Part shown: piece by piece, positions 33,291 through 44,712 of the stretch
Numbering within the stretch: the first letter of the stretch is position 1
How the letters are laid out: every line of letters starts with the position of its first letter
Source of the DNA: Saururus chinensis
Taxonomy: Eukaryota; Streptophyta; Magnoliopsida; Piperales; Saururaceae
Direction: 5' to 3'
Length of the DNA: 64,000 bases
Assembly (NCBI GenBank): GCA_035235625.1
Contig: CP141142.1
Span: 14,290,995 to 14,354,994 of the forward strand
Program-made: the position numbers and the translations under genes
Notes under the pieces: generated by a model
The model's database searches: none
Seen by the model: only the letters and a program-made list of their open reading frames with translations
Told to the model about the DNA's origin: nothing

Positions 33291-35513
33291 GTTTGTAAGA
33301 TCCCTAAACTCTAACCGGTTTAATTAATTTTATTTAATTATTTTTGTGTGGTTTAATGTTAATTTGACTAATTTTGATTTATTTTCAAATTTAAAGTTGT
33401 TAACTAAGGTTTTAATCAAAATTCTCTTCATTTTTATTGTTTTTATGTTAAGATAAGCCAATTTGAATTTTTCTAAAATTTTCAAAATTTTTAACTATTT
33501 TTCTCGAAAAGTTAGGGGGTAGGACCTGCTGTAGGCCCCACCTACGGAATTGGGATGATAAGTCCCAAATAACCCTAAAATCATCTTATTGTAGTAATTA
33601 AGTGTTTCAAAATTTTTTAGACATCAATTTGGGCTTAAAATAAATAAAATTAATATTTTTAGTGTTAAATTCTATTTATACCCCACCTACTTGTTAGGTC
33701 TACCCCAAAGCATACTATAAATAGAATGGCACAACCACTTTCCCATTTTGGAAGGGCTTAAATCTGGAGCTTAGGAGGCCCTAATCCCCATTTCCAATGA
33801 AGGGAAGGTGATTAAGGGAAAGATTAGCTTAATCTTTCACTAATTTCTTAGTGTTTCTCCTAAACTTTCTAAATATATTCTTTTGTTAAGGTTTAATCTT
33901 GATTTCTACCCAAAAAGCTATTGATTTTAACCTCTATTTTAAACCCTTATGAAAGGAATTTTATTTTTGAACTCAATAAACCCTAAATCTACAACTTTTC
34001 TAGTGATTTAGGTATTTTTAAATGGATTTATGTAAGCATTAACAAAACCCTATTGTGGGTAGGATTTTGAAGGAGTTAGAGCATCGATTTCAAGTCAAGG
34101 AGGTCAATGAAGGTAAGGGATTTCGTCCTAAATAGGTATGTGATTTTATATTTGAAATATGGCGGAGTTTTATGTGGGTTTGTATGGAGTTGAGCTTTAG
34201 TGATGGATTTAGAAAAACTTAATATTTCTTGTGATTTCTTGGTGTTTTTATTGTAAATGGCTAGATTTACTATTTTCTAAGCTTGGTTTTCATTATTATA
34301 AAGTTTAGGAGTGAGATTTGAAGGTTTAAGATATTTATGTGCATTTTTTGATTTTAAATTCGAAAGGAAGAAGATGAACCAAAACTTTTGTTCTGGCGAT
34401 CGAACAGCCATGCAGGCCATTCGAACGACCCTGTAGCAATTTGATGATTTTTGTTATTTTGCCCATTTTTGTGTTTTTCCTCTTAAGTACCATTTCTTAT
34501 GATTATGATGAGTAATTTTGTTAGGATTAGCTACTAGAAGGGCATGAATTTGATGTTGGAAGCTATGATGAATATTTAAGTATTATGTGAATTACATGTT
34601 ATTTGGTTAAACATGTTATGATTTATTATCTTAAATCCATGTTGAGTGATTCCTCATACTTTAAGTATAATTACAACAAGGTTATAGTATGAGAATGAAT
34701 TTGTATGCTTTTATATATAATGATTAAATTATGGGTGAATGATGGTGTCATGTTTAGCTTTAAGTGTGGTAATGAATATGTCTACTTAAGTCTAGCATGA
34801 GATTACACTTGATTTGAATTGTGGTTCTCAATGGTTTTCACTAATTATTTCAATAAGGAGCTATGATTAAATGTTATATAGCATGTGCGTAGTATATTAA
34901 TGGGAAGTTTATAATGCATGTCCATATGCTTAGAATTGAATATTTCTATCATGTACACACACTTGTGGGGGGGGGGGGAGTAATTATGGTGATTGTTGAT
35001 ACTTCTTATTAGAAAGGATGCATGTATGGTTGATGGGAAGCACGTTTCATGAATTAGAATTCATGTAATTATTTCTCATGTATGTACCATGTTGCATGCA
35101 TCATGAGACGAATTTACAAATGAGATTTTATTGAGATTAGCCGTATTGATCAATTGGATGCAGTTATGTGATATTGCTTGTCGGGTTAATCGATCGGAGG
35201 CTTAATGATTCGGTTTTAAGTCTAGAAGGACATGGTATTACGTCTGAAAGGATTGGGTTTTATGGGTTTTCCTTCTCAGGTTGGAAGAACAACAATGCTA
35301 TGAGGAGTCAAAACTATTGAGACCATCTAGACCCTGAGAATCCACGCTAGTGTAGCCAAGTGCATTGGCTTACTAGGGGGTATTCTTCCCTTTTAGGGAA
35401 TTTACCCAAAGTGCGTAATTCCTTTAGAATTTTCAATTGGGGATTATTTAGAGTGAGCAGGGACTACTTATGCTTCAACCAATTAGGCAAGGTTATTTTA
35501 TCAACTTGCATGG

Positions 35514-35855
35514 TTATGATTGTGTGTTAGAGACACTTGATATGCAGGTTGATTGTTTATGGATATACATGATATGATTGTGTGGTGGAGACACTTCTCA
35601 TGTAGGTTACATGTGATGAATATGCATGATATGATTGTGTGGTAGAGACACTTTTCATGCAGCTTAAACATGATGAATATGCATGATACGATTGTGTGGT
35701 AGAGACACTTCTCATGTAGGTTAAATGTGACGAATATGTATAATGTGATTGTGTGTTGAAAATACTTCTCATGCAGGTTAATAATTATGGATATGCATGA
35801 TGTAATTGTGTATTAGAGACACTTATTATGCAGGATGAATGTTTATGTCATAATG
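35514..35855 (+). repeat. 57 bp minisatellite, six units, in solo LTR copy 2
   Basis: The core GATATGATTG recurs with starts at 35571, 35628, 35685, 35742 and 35799, a constant 57 bp step, plus a diverged unit before the first. Units contain 'GAGACACTT' and end near 'ATGCATGA'. The unit sequence differs from the 56 bp unit of copy 1, although it sits at the equivalent place in the LTR. Confidence 0.9.
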
Positions 35856-36083
35856 TGATTATTCATACTAGGAATAATATGTTTGATATACTTGCATGCA
35901 GGATAATCACTTATGGGTAAGTATGGTCATGGTAAGGAAAGTAATAAGAATTTGGGATATCGTATGATATGTAGCTCTGATAGACCATGTTGATGTGTCG
36001 TGGTTGTTTTCTAGCTTACCGTTTCTGTATTCAAAACCTTACCGAGTTTATACTCACGCCACTTTCTGTGTTTTGTCTTGGGG

Positions 36084-36103
36084 CTGCATGGTGCAACATG
36101 CAG
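36084..36103 (+). promoter_or_regulatory. Perfect inverted repeat (hairpin) in solo LTR copy 2
   Basis: CTGCATG - GTGCAA - CATGCAG. The loop is identical to 5617-5622 and the arms differ from 5610-5629 by one change on each side that keeps the pairing. Confidence 0.6.
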
Positions 36104-36658
36104 TCAATCAGTATCATTTGTATGTTGAATGGTTGGGGAGTGCTTTGGAGTAGGCATGGATGCCTCGAGACTTTGCTATGTTTTCTAATTTACTCAGTTC
36201 TGATGTTAGAATATTACGTCTGGTTGATCTTGTTTGAGTCTCTTGTTATCCTTGTAGTTTTATACCTATTTATGACTTTCTAATTTAAGCCTTGTTTGTT
36301 GGCTCAACATTCTAAGTTGTGGATTGAGACTTGAGGACTGTTTATGATTTAAAGTCATTTATACTTTTCCTTATTTCTGTGGCACAAAGATTTAAAGGTG
36401 CGCAACTTAGCATGTGTAATTTACCCGCTAGAGGGGTCAAGTCTTTTGCAATGATAAATCAACATGTCGCCCCTGTGCACTTCGGCCATCCCTTGGACCG
36501 GGTTCAGGTCAGGTCGGGCGGGTGCTGGGGAGTGACAATGTTTGCTCGAGTGATGTCCTAGTTGCACCTATAACCTACAACCTTTTTCTCATCCTTTCTT
36601 CTCGTATGTGCAGAAGGAAAACCAATTAACAACTCTTTACTTTTGAAAGGCCACTAAC

Positions 36659-37510
36659 TATTAGAACATATATGTTATATGTTAGGTTAATTAGCTAATT
36701 TATTTATCAAAATTATGGTAGAAACCTCGAGTATGTAATTAGCCTTAAGATCTAATTAGATGTAGTTGTGGTCGAGTCAGGTTTGAAATTGATGGACTTG
36801 AAAAATATGAGCAGACGTGTTCTTATGAATCGAAATCGAAGACTAAAGGATGTTGATGGGTTAATAGGTTTATTCAGTTCAAATTCTCATACCAAAATTG
36901 CTTGGAAAAGTTTCAGAAGTTATTGTAGAGCTTTCATAAGGTTTTAGGTTAAAAAGGACAAAATTGTATTTGAATAGTACCATCGATTGAACGCTAGAAA
37001 AATGTATTGATTGAATCGATTCGATCGCCCTGAAAATGATCGATCAACACCTGAATCAGTCCTTCATAAAATGAAGCTAAAAGTTTATCAATCGATGTAT
37101 AAGATGATAGATCGATCGCTCAAGGAGTCGTGTGTTAAGAAAACAGTGAATGATTGATCGCTATTTGAAATGATTCTTGCTAGCAGTTCTAGTTGCCTTG
37201 AAAAAGCCTTTCTAGATTAATTTTCTTTCCTTGTTGAAGTCAAAGTGTAAATTCATTTTGGAGACCTGTATAAAAGATAAGAAATAACAAAATTGAAAAG
37301 AGAAAAACCTAGAAAATATTGGAGAAGAAATGAGAGTCATTTTCACATTGTTAAAATAAAAGATAAGAAGTAACAAAATTGAAGAGAGGAAAACCTAGAA
37401 AATATTAGAGAAGAAATGAGAGTCATTTTCACCTTCATTTCCTTGAGAATTCACAACGGAGTTTGAACAGATTATCACAGGTGACAAGTAAATATACTCT
37501 CTATGCGATA
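36659..37510 (+). repeat. Plus-strand LTR remnant of family S (5' side)
   Basis: Homologous to the start of the LTR at 47787 (shared 'GTTAGGTTAATTA', 'GTAGAAACCTCGAGTATGTAATTAG', 'CGATCGATTG'-type runs) and in reverse to 38697-37511 and 44712-41514. Its 3' part is missing; it breaks near 37480-37510, where the minus-strand copy begins. The text is rich in GATCGAT repeats. Confidence 0.7.
37320..37435 (+). repeat. Local direct duplication of about 100 bp in the family S LTR
   Basis: 'AAAATAAAAGATAAGAA' plus 'ACCTAGAAAATATT' and 'AGAAGAAATGAGAGTCATTT' occurs at 37270-37340 and again at 37355-37430. The copy at 48421 has this only once, so the duplication is specific to this LTR. Confidence 0.6.
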
Positions 37511-38697
37511 TTGATCGTGTGATATTGCCTCTTTGCACAAAATTTTCTTCTATAAAGGAAACAAGTAAATATGCTCTCTATGCGGACTCACAATGCATCA
37601 ATGTTTCTAACTAAAAGCATTCAATCCACACATGCATAGACAACAATTTTAATGTAGAAAACCCAAACTCAGGTAGAAAAGCAGGGTAGATCAAAAGGAA
37701 CCAAATCAATGTACTACTAGCAAGCAAGACAATTACATTGATAAAAACAAATCACTAATCTTTATTTTGACTTTAACACAAGCACCTTTTGTTTAGATTT
37801 CCACAAATTCTTGTCGTTGCTAACCTTTTAAGTCTTCTCCTTAAATCACTTGAAACTTTACTTTCTCCTTGCTTTGTCTTTGTCTTCTTCTAGCCTTCAA
37901 TAAGCTCCACTTTTTATATTGACTTTGACCTCTTAGAATCTTCAAACTCTAATTGAAGATTTGCTGCAACTCCTTTGAAACTTGAAATCTCTTCGCTTTA
38001 GCTATGGAATAGCTTATCGAATTCACCATTGATCTTCTCTTCAAGCTCTATGTGAATTCTTCGACGAAAATAATATGCAGAGGTTGAAACCATTCTTCTC
38101 CAAAATTCTCAAGGTTTTCTTCTCTCAAAATTTGTCACATATTATCCATTATATAGTCCTCTAAACTAATTTAGGTCTTTGGATTCAATAAGGAAAAAAA
38201 TTTAATATTGAATGCCTCATTTAGGGCAATTAAAATTGTTAGCTATCGATCGTTCACTATTCTTTTAACACGCGATACTTCGAGTAATTGATCGGTTCAT
38301 GAAGCGATTGTCGACAACTCTCATCTTCGTTTTACACAAGGCTGATTTAAATGTCAATCGATTGTTCTCTTCTCCTTTATGTCCAGTGATCTATTGTTTT
38401 GATTGTATAAATTAATTTTTTTTCTTTTTACCCTAAAACCTTCTGAAACCCCCAAAACCACTTCTAAAACTTCTCTAAGTGATTTTGGTTTGCGAATGTG
38501 ATCTAAATAAGTTTCATAAACCATCAACATTCTTTAGTTTCTGTCTTGATCCATAAGAATACATATGTTCCTATTTATCAAGTTTGTTAATGTCAAATCT
38601 ACCTTGACCATATTTTGTTACGAAGTACATACTTAAAGTTTATCACATAATTTTGACGTAGAAATTAGCCAATTAACCTAACATATGACACATAGGG
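37511..38697 (-). repeat. 3' LTR of the minus-strand family S element
   Basis: Colinear in reverse with 47787-49030. Starts (minus sense) near 'CCTATGTGTCATATGTTAGG' at 38697-38678 and ends near the duplicated motif 'AAGTAAATATRCTCTCTATGCG' (37485 and 37564). Confidence 0.65.
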
Positions 38698-41513
38698 TCT
38701 TATAATCTCCGCTTTTGCTATTTCTTATCAAAATACTATATATTTGAAAATCAAAATAAAATTACAACGCTTGACATAGTACATTGACTTTCAAATAGTG
38801 CAAAATAACTTGATACTCAAAAACTTAACAAAGATTTGTTTACAATTGATCATGAAAAGCCTTGTTTAACCATGTACTTATCATGCACACTTAAAATCAA
38901 ATTAATTTGCATCTAGACATGAAACTAAAATAATCATAATATATCACACATCCATCATCTTTAAAGCTAGCTCTCCCCCTTAATCTATGTCACTCATATA
39001 TAATCTAGTAAATTAATCACAAATAAGTACCTACCCATATAATATTGTCCCAAACTTTTAGAAAGTAAAGATATAAGCAATCAAGACTATGTCTAAAAAT
39101 CCATTTAATTTTTCTTAACTTTGAAATACTCCTTTTCATAAATGTTCTTTAAAAACTTTCAGAAATAAAATTTTTTGTTTTGAAAATATTCAAAAATAAA
39201 TCATGATAAAATATAATGCTCAAAACATTGAAATCCTTTAAAACCATTTCAATTTGAGATCAAGAACTCAAAATAAATATCAAACATTGAAAGTAAGCAT
39301 AGTAGAGCTCCTTTTGATGATTTTTTAATCAATTTTCCTTTAATCAAGAACTCAAAAATCCCAGTAGTATGTGATTTTTAATTTTATTCTCTTCTTTTTG
39401 ATGTATTAATCCTCTTTTATTAATTTATGAAGAAAGCCACCATTGTAGTCAATGCTTATCTTTTTTAATCTTGAATTTTTCAAGATCACTCTTAACCAAA
39501 TTAAGACCAATTTATTCATACCTTAGTAAAGACTAAGTTCACATTTTTAAACTCAATTTAGCTAGAATCTATGCACATGATTTTCCTAAAAAGATAAAAA
39601 TAATCTAAAGATCATAATCAATATGCCCACACCTTTTCTAAGTTATGATACTTTCCCTCAATTTATTCTTCTAGAGCATGACTTTTTCTGAATTCTCTCT
39701 ACTTGAATAATGCAAATTTTTATTTATTTATTTATTTTATTCTTTTTCTTGATGTCAAGCATATGGGAGCTTTATACTAGCCTAGGCAGACCAAAGTAGG
39801 TAACCCTTCCCCATCATCTTTACAAAGACAATTCTATTACCTAAAGATATTAAAGTACACAAGACTTATAAACATTGAAGTACATTGCATGAAATTTTCT
39901 TTTATTTGGAATTTTAAATAAAAATTTAGCTAAAGATTTCTAAATTGATCACCTAGATTCCACTAGAAACCAAACGCCTAAGTCAACTGATATTTAAGAA
40001 TTTTCTCTTGATGTTCATACTTAAAAGTGACTTGAGTCTCAACATGTTGTGTGAAAAATTTTAAAATAAGAAAATTACAACATCAAGAAAAAGAAAAAAA
40101 ATTTATCTTCACTCTCCTTGGTGTATCCTTCTCTTCGTTAAAGCATGTTTATCCAATAATCATGTTGCTTTTCAACCTAAATGATAATTAATCTCAATAT
40201 GTCTCAAGAGTTGAACCAATCAAAAACCAAAATAAAGCCAATTGAAACCTAGTCAAAAGCTACACTAATTTTTTTGTTTTTGTTCATATTCTATTTTTTT
40301 CAATTCAAAACCTACGAATTAATGACATGTAAAAAAAATAAAATGTGATAAAACTAAAAAAATATGAATGTCCAATTAAAAGAAAGAATTAAACCATGGA
40401 CATAAATCACAATCTCTTTACTTTGATATGACAAGCTCCTTAGTTTTGCCTAAAGAAATCTAAGGTGCTCTTCCTTGTTCCAACAACTTGGAATCTAAAG
40501 TTATCTAAGTCATCTCTTCAAATCTAAATTTGAAGAGTTCTCTTCCTATTGTCTTGAGTAACCTTCTTTTGTATGGAGTTTGGCATGTGCTTTCTAATAC
40601 ATTTGCTTTTGTCTTGTGGTTTCCTATGATTTGAATTGATTTATCTCCTCTTCGTAGACAAATTGATCAAGTATAAAGCACCATAACATGAGTTTGTCTA
40701 ATTAAGTAGGACTTATGATTATCACTCTTTTTATGTCATTTCCTAAGGTTAGACTTTAAACTTTGATTCCTAAGAGGATTCTTAGGTTTTTATACATTGT
40801 CAATTTGTCGAACACTCTTCCTAGTGTGCATGGGTTCTTTAGCTTTGACAAACTTAGTGATTCCCTTGGAACTAGTATAGTTTTACTCATTAAACCCTAT
40901 TCCTCTTTTATTATTACAACCATTTCCCATGTACAAAATTTTGTCCAACTTTTCTTGCCCTAAGGAAAAAAATTTTAATTTATCTTGAGAAGTTTTAAAA
41001 TCACTCCCTAGATCTTCAAATGTCTTCAAATAAGCCTTATTTGTTTATACTTTTTCATGAACTTCATTCAATAAGAATTTTATCTTGTCTAGAAGATTTT
41101 TCTCAAATTTGATGGCATTAACTTCTTCATTAGTCAACACAAGTTATCATTTAAAGATCTAGATATTCTCCTTTCTTTCTCAAGTTCACTCCTTAAGGTT
41201 TGAACGATTCCCTCTAGTGATATCTTCAACCAATTAAAATTTGTCAATAAAATTAGATTCTATTGTCTCGTCATTCAATTTGACAATTTTCTCTAACGTT
41301 TTACACTTTTTACTTAATTCAATGGTTTGTCTAAAATAACTTTCAACCTCAAAATTCTTATCATCACTAAAAAATATAAGAATTATACATATTGAAAAAA
41401 AATAAAAAGTAAAAAAGTTCAACAAAACACACCGAAATCACAAAAACACACCTTTTTGGAAGAGAAAGAAAAATTAAGCAAGACAATAATGAACTAGCAT
41501 GCAAAATTAGATT
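38698..41513 (-). other. Internal region of the minus-strand family S element
   Basis: AT-rich and without recognisable retroviral domains. Segments around 39950-40330 are the reverse of 45090-45480 in the plus-strand copy, showing both copies share the same internal sequence. Many T-rich and A-rich runs. Confidence 0.6.
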
Positions 41514-42762
41514 GATATCGTGGAGTGCACTCAAATTATCAATAAATAAAACTCAACTACCACTTGTGAGTTTAATATTCATCTACTCAACCTAGCGGAA
41601 CACCACATTGCCTCTAGTTTGATTATTTAACGGAGATAAAAACTACATGATATTGCCTCTTTGCGTAGAATTTTCTTCTATAAAGGAAACAAATAAATAT
41701 ATTGTCTATGCGCACTCACAATGTGTCATGTATCTAACCAAAAGCATTCAATCCACACATGCACACACAATAATTTTAATGTAGAAAACCCAAACCCGAT
41801 TAGAAAAGCAAGGCAATTCTAAAGGAACTAAGTCAATGCACTACTAACAATGAAAACAATTACATCGATAGAAGCAAATCACCAACCTTAGTTTTGACTC
41901 TAACACAAACTCCCTTTGTTTATATTTCCATAAATTCTTGTCTTTTCTACCCTTTTAACTCTTATCTCTCGAGCACTTAAAACTTTTCCTCCTCCTTGCT
42001 TTGCCTTTGTCTATTTCTAGCCTTCAACAAGCTCTTGTTGTTGTATTGATTTTGGCCTTTTGGAATCTTCAAACTCTCATTGAAGATTTTCTAAAACTCA
42101 TTTGAAATTTTTGTGTGAATTCACTTCTCTTCAGTTGTGGAATAGCCTCATGGATTCACCATTAATCTTCTCTTCAAGCTCTATTTGAATTATTTGAGGA
42201 AAATAATATGCGGAGGTAGAAACCCTTCTTCTCTAATTTTCTCTAGATTTTTCTCTTTCAAAATTCGTCACTTATTGTCCTTTATATAGTCCTCAAAACA
42301 AATTTAGGTATTCGTATTTAACAATGAAAGAAAATGAATTGGGATGCCTTATTTAGGGAAAATAGAACTCTTATGATCAATCGTTTTAGACAATGATTGA
42401 TCGTTCACTACTTTCTAAACAAATGATACTTCAAGTGATCGATCAGTTCACGAAGTAATTGATTGATAACTCTCAGCTTCGTTTTACACAAGGATAATTT
42501 AAGTGTTGATCGATCCTTCTTTTCTCCTTTCTATCCAATAATAAATCGTTTTAACTGTGTAAATTATAGTTTTGCCCTTTTTACCATAAAATGTTTTGAA
42601 ACCCCCTAAAATCACTTCTAAAGCTTCTCTAAGTGATTTTGGTATGTGAATGTGATCTTAATAAGCTTAATAAACCATCAATATTTTTTAGTCTTCTATT
42701 TTGGGCTATAAGAACACATATGCTTTTATTTTTTAAGTCTGTCAATTCCAAATCAGACTCGA

Positions 42763-44593
42763 TGTTACACCTAAACTATTAATTCATTAATTTGAGCCAA
42801 AGCTTAGGGTTATATTACTTACAAGTGCACAAGTGGACGTAGTCTTGCAAGGTTGAATCCACAAGGATTGTCTTTACGTGACTATCATAATGATTACAAT
42901 ATGAAAGGAGTAAAAAAAAATTAAGAGGGAGAGTAGAAGAGTATTGAGGAAATGAAAGTGTTAAGATGAAATTCAATAATATAAAACACTAAGACATTAA
43001 GGATCATTATAACATCTAGTGATTTTCTTTAGGTGTTATGTTATCTCAGTTAGAATTGAATGAAGATTCTATCTAACAGGAAAATATGATCATTAAAAGC
43101 AAAAATAAAGATAGGAAATACTTTGGATTGATGAAAGATAAAAAAAATATTTTTTTAAGAATTATATGTATCAAAACCACAAAAGATTAAGAAGGAGAGG
43201 CTTCAAGCATCTTATGTATTAAATCACAAAGAAACAAGAAGAACAATATTAAATAAAAAATATTTTAAATAACCAATACTTACTTGAAATCATTGATGAA
43301 ACATGAATAGAACTCTGTTTTATTGTTACAAATCACTTCTAGCCTTAGCTATAGGACTTAGCAAGTCATTATAATAAAACTTAAATACAAAAGTAACAAA
43401 AGAAGAGAAGAAGAGATGAAACTTGGAGAAGAGAACTCCAAAGAGGAGGAGGAGATGATGTCTTTCCCACGTTCACCCCTCTTTTGATAGGAGTAGAAGG
43501 GGTTGCTTTAAAGGGGAAGATTCAATCGTATCCCTTGATGGCCTCCTGATGAATTGCTTGATTAATTGCTTCTTTGGTAAGGATTAGATTCTAAATTAAT
43601 CAAATAAATCAAATATTTATTTATCAAAGAAGTATCCTTCAGTTTTCCTATAGTTATCAAATCATCCTTATTATCTTTCCTTACGTGTATCAATCACAAT
43701 TAGTGGAAGATGCTCCATGTGTTGGCCTCGAATTAATTGACTAGTTGTCCCTTTGTATGTTAGATTTGACCCATAGATCTCCAATATTTATTTATCAAAG
43801 AAGTATCTTTCAATCTTCCTATAGTTATCAAATCATCCTCATTATCTTTCCTTACGTGTATCAATCACAACTAGTAAAAAGATGCTCCATGTGTTGGCCT
43901 CGGATTAATTGACTAGCTGTCCTTTTGCATGTTAGATTTGACCCATAGATCTTCAATATTATGAATTTTATACTAAAATAAATAAATCAAATATTTATTT
44001 ATCAAAGAAGTATCATTCAGTCTTCCTATAGTTATCAAATTATCCTCATTATCTTTCCTTAAGTGTATCAATCACAACTAGCAAAAGATGCTCCATGTGT
44101 TGGCCTCAAATTAATTGACTAGCTGTCCCTTTGCATGTTAGGTTTGACCTATAAATCTTCAATATTATGAATTTCAAACTGAAATAAGTATTGTAGCCAC
44201 GAAAGTCTTCTTGCTAATGCCAATAGAATCATATCAATCCAAATTATGTATAGAAAGATATTACCTAAATACTAAGGTAATGCCAATTTGTCCAAATTTG
44301 GTTCTTTTAATACAAATGTGAAATCTAATGGGTCCACAAAGTTGTGTTTAACTATTCCATGCATGTTTAGACCATTAAGAGCCCATTCTTGATCCTTGAA
44401 TAGCTTTAGGTATTTGGGCTTTACTTCGTCTTCCACTTTGATCATATCGAAGCCGGTTTGGACATGTAAATACAATGGAGGACCAACTCACCTATTCAAA
44501 AATAAATAGCTCAAATAAGTAATTGATTAACACAAAATAGGATTGCAATTCAGGGTTTCAAAATTTTTAATTGAATATTATTTCAATGCATTA
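42763..44593 (-). repeat. 1.83 kb LTR-like insertion in the family S LTR (Athila-like solo LTR)
   Basis: Interrupts an otherwise continuous LTR. The flanks CTCGA (42758-42762) and CTCAA (44594-44598) match at four of five bases. In minus sense it ends GGTGTAACA, preceded by text with 'CACTTGTGCACTTGTAAG' and 'GGTTCAACC'-type words like the 3' end of Athila LTRs. It contains a three-unit repeat of about 200 bp. The minus-sense start is TAATGCATTG, so the canonical TG is mutated or mis-set. Confidence 0.5.
43611..44188. repeat. Three tandem copies of a ~170-205 bp unit
   Basis: Units begin at 43611, 43783 and 43989 with '(A)AATATTTATTTATCAAAGA', continue with 'CCTATAGTTATCAAAT' and 'GATGCTCCATGTGTTGGCCT', and end near 'GACCCATAGATCTYCAATATT'. 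Unit 1 is shorter because it lacks the 'ATGAATTTTATACTAAAATA' spacer found after unit 2. Confidence 0.9.
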
Positions 44594-44712
44594 CTCAACC
44601 ACAACTACATGCAATCATATTTTAAGACTAAGTACATACTCAAGATTTATGAACAAAATTTTTACAAGGAAATTGGCCAATTAATGTGACATATGATACA
44701 TATGTTTTTGCA

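Larger units (their letters stand above)
33294..36537 (+). repeat. Solo LTR (family D, copy 2)
   Basis: About 3244 bp, beginning TGTAAGATCCC and ending GGGAGTGACA, colinear with but diverged from 3523-6042 (shared landmarks: GTGGGCCCCA-like block, TATA region, 'GACCCTGAGAATCCA', minisatellite position, hairpin, 'GGACCGG' end). The flanks GTGTT (33289-33293) and ATGTT (36538-36542) match at four of five bases, consistent with an old target duplication. It sits at the 5' edge of the minus-strand Gypsy remnant. No second LTR or internal part is present. Confidence 0.8.
37511..44712 (-). mobile_element. Minus-strand copy of family S LTR element (largely non-coding)
   Basis: Two LTRs in the same (minus) orientation, 38697-37511 and 44712-41514 (the latter split by an insertion at 42763-44593), enclose an internal region 38698-41513 without recognisable coding domains. 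Just upstream of the 3' LTR, minus-strand text matches that preceding 47787 ('AGTCAATG(C/T)ACTATGTCAAG', a purine-rich tract). SIRE-like Copia elements show similar GGGGGAGATTGTT tracts, so a non-autonomous Copia derivative is plausible but unproven. Boundaries are accurate to tens of bases only. Confidence 0.65.
41514..44712 (-). repeat. 5' LTR of the minus-strand family S element, interrupted
   Basis: 41514-42762 and 44594-44712 together are colinear with the other family S LTRs. The break falls inside 'GACTCGACCACAACTACAT' as judged from the copy at 36765-36790. Confidence 0.65.

Noticed and set aside
43611..44188. CRISPR-like or satellite array
   Set aside because: There are only three long units in one LTR-like insert, with no spacers. 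This is a local tandem duplication in plant DNA.
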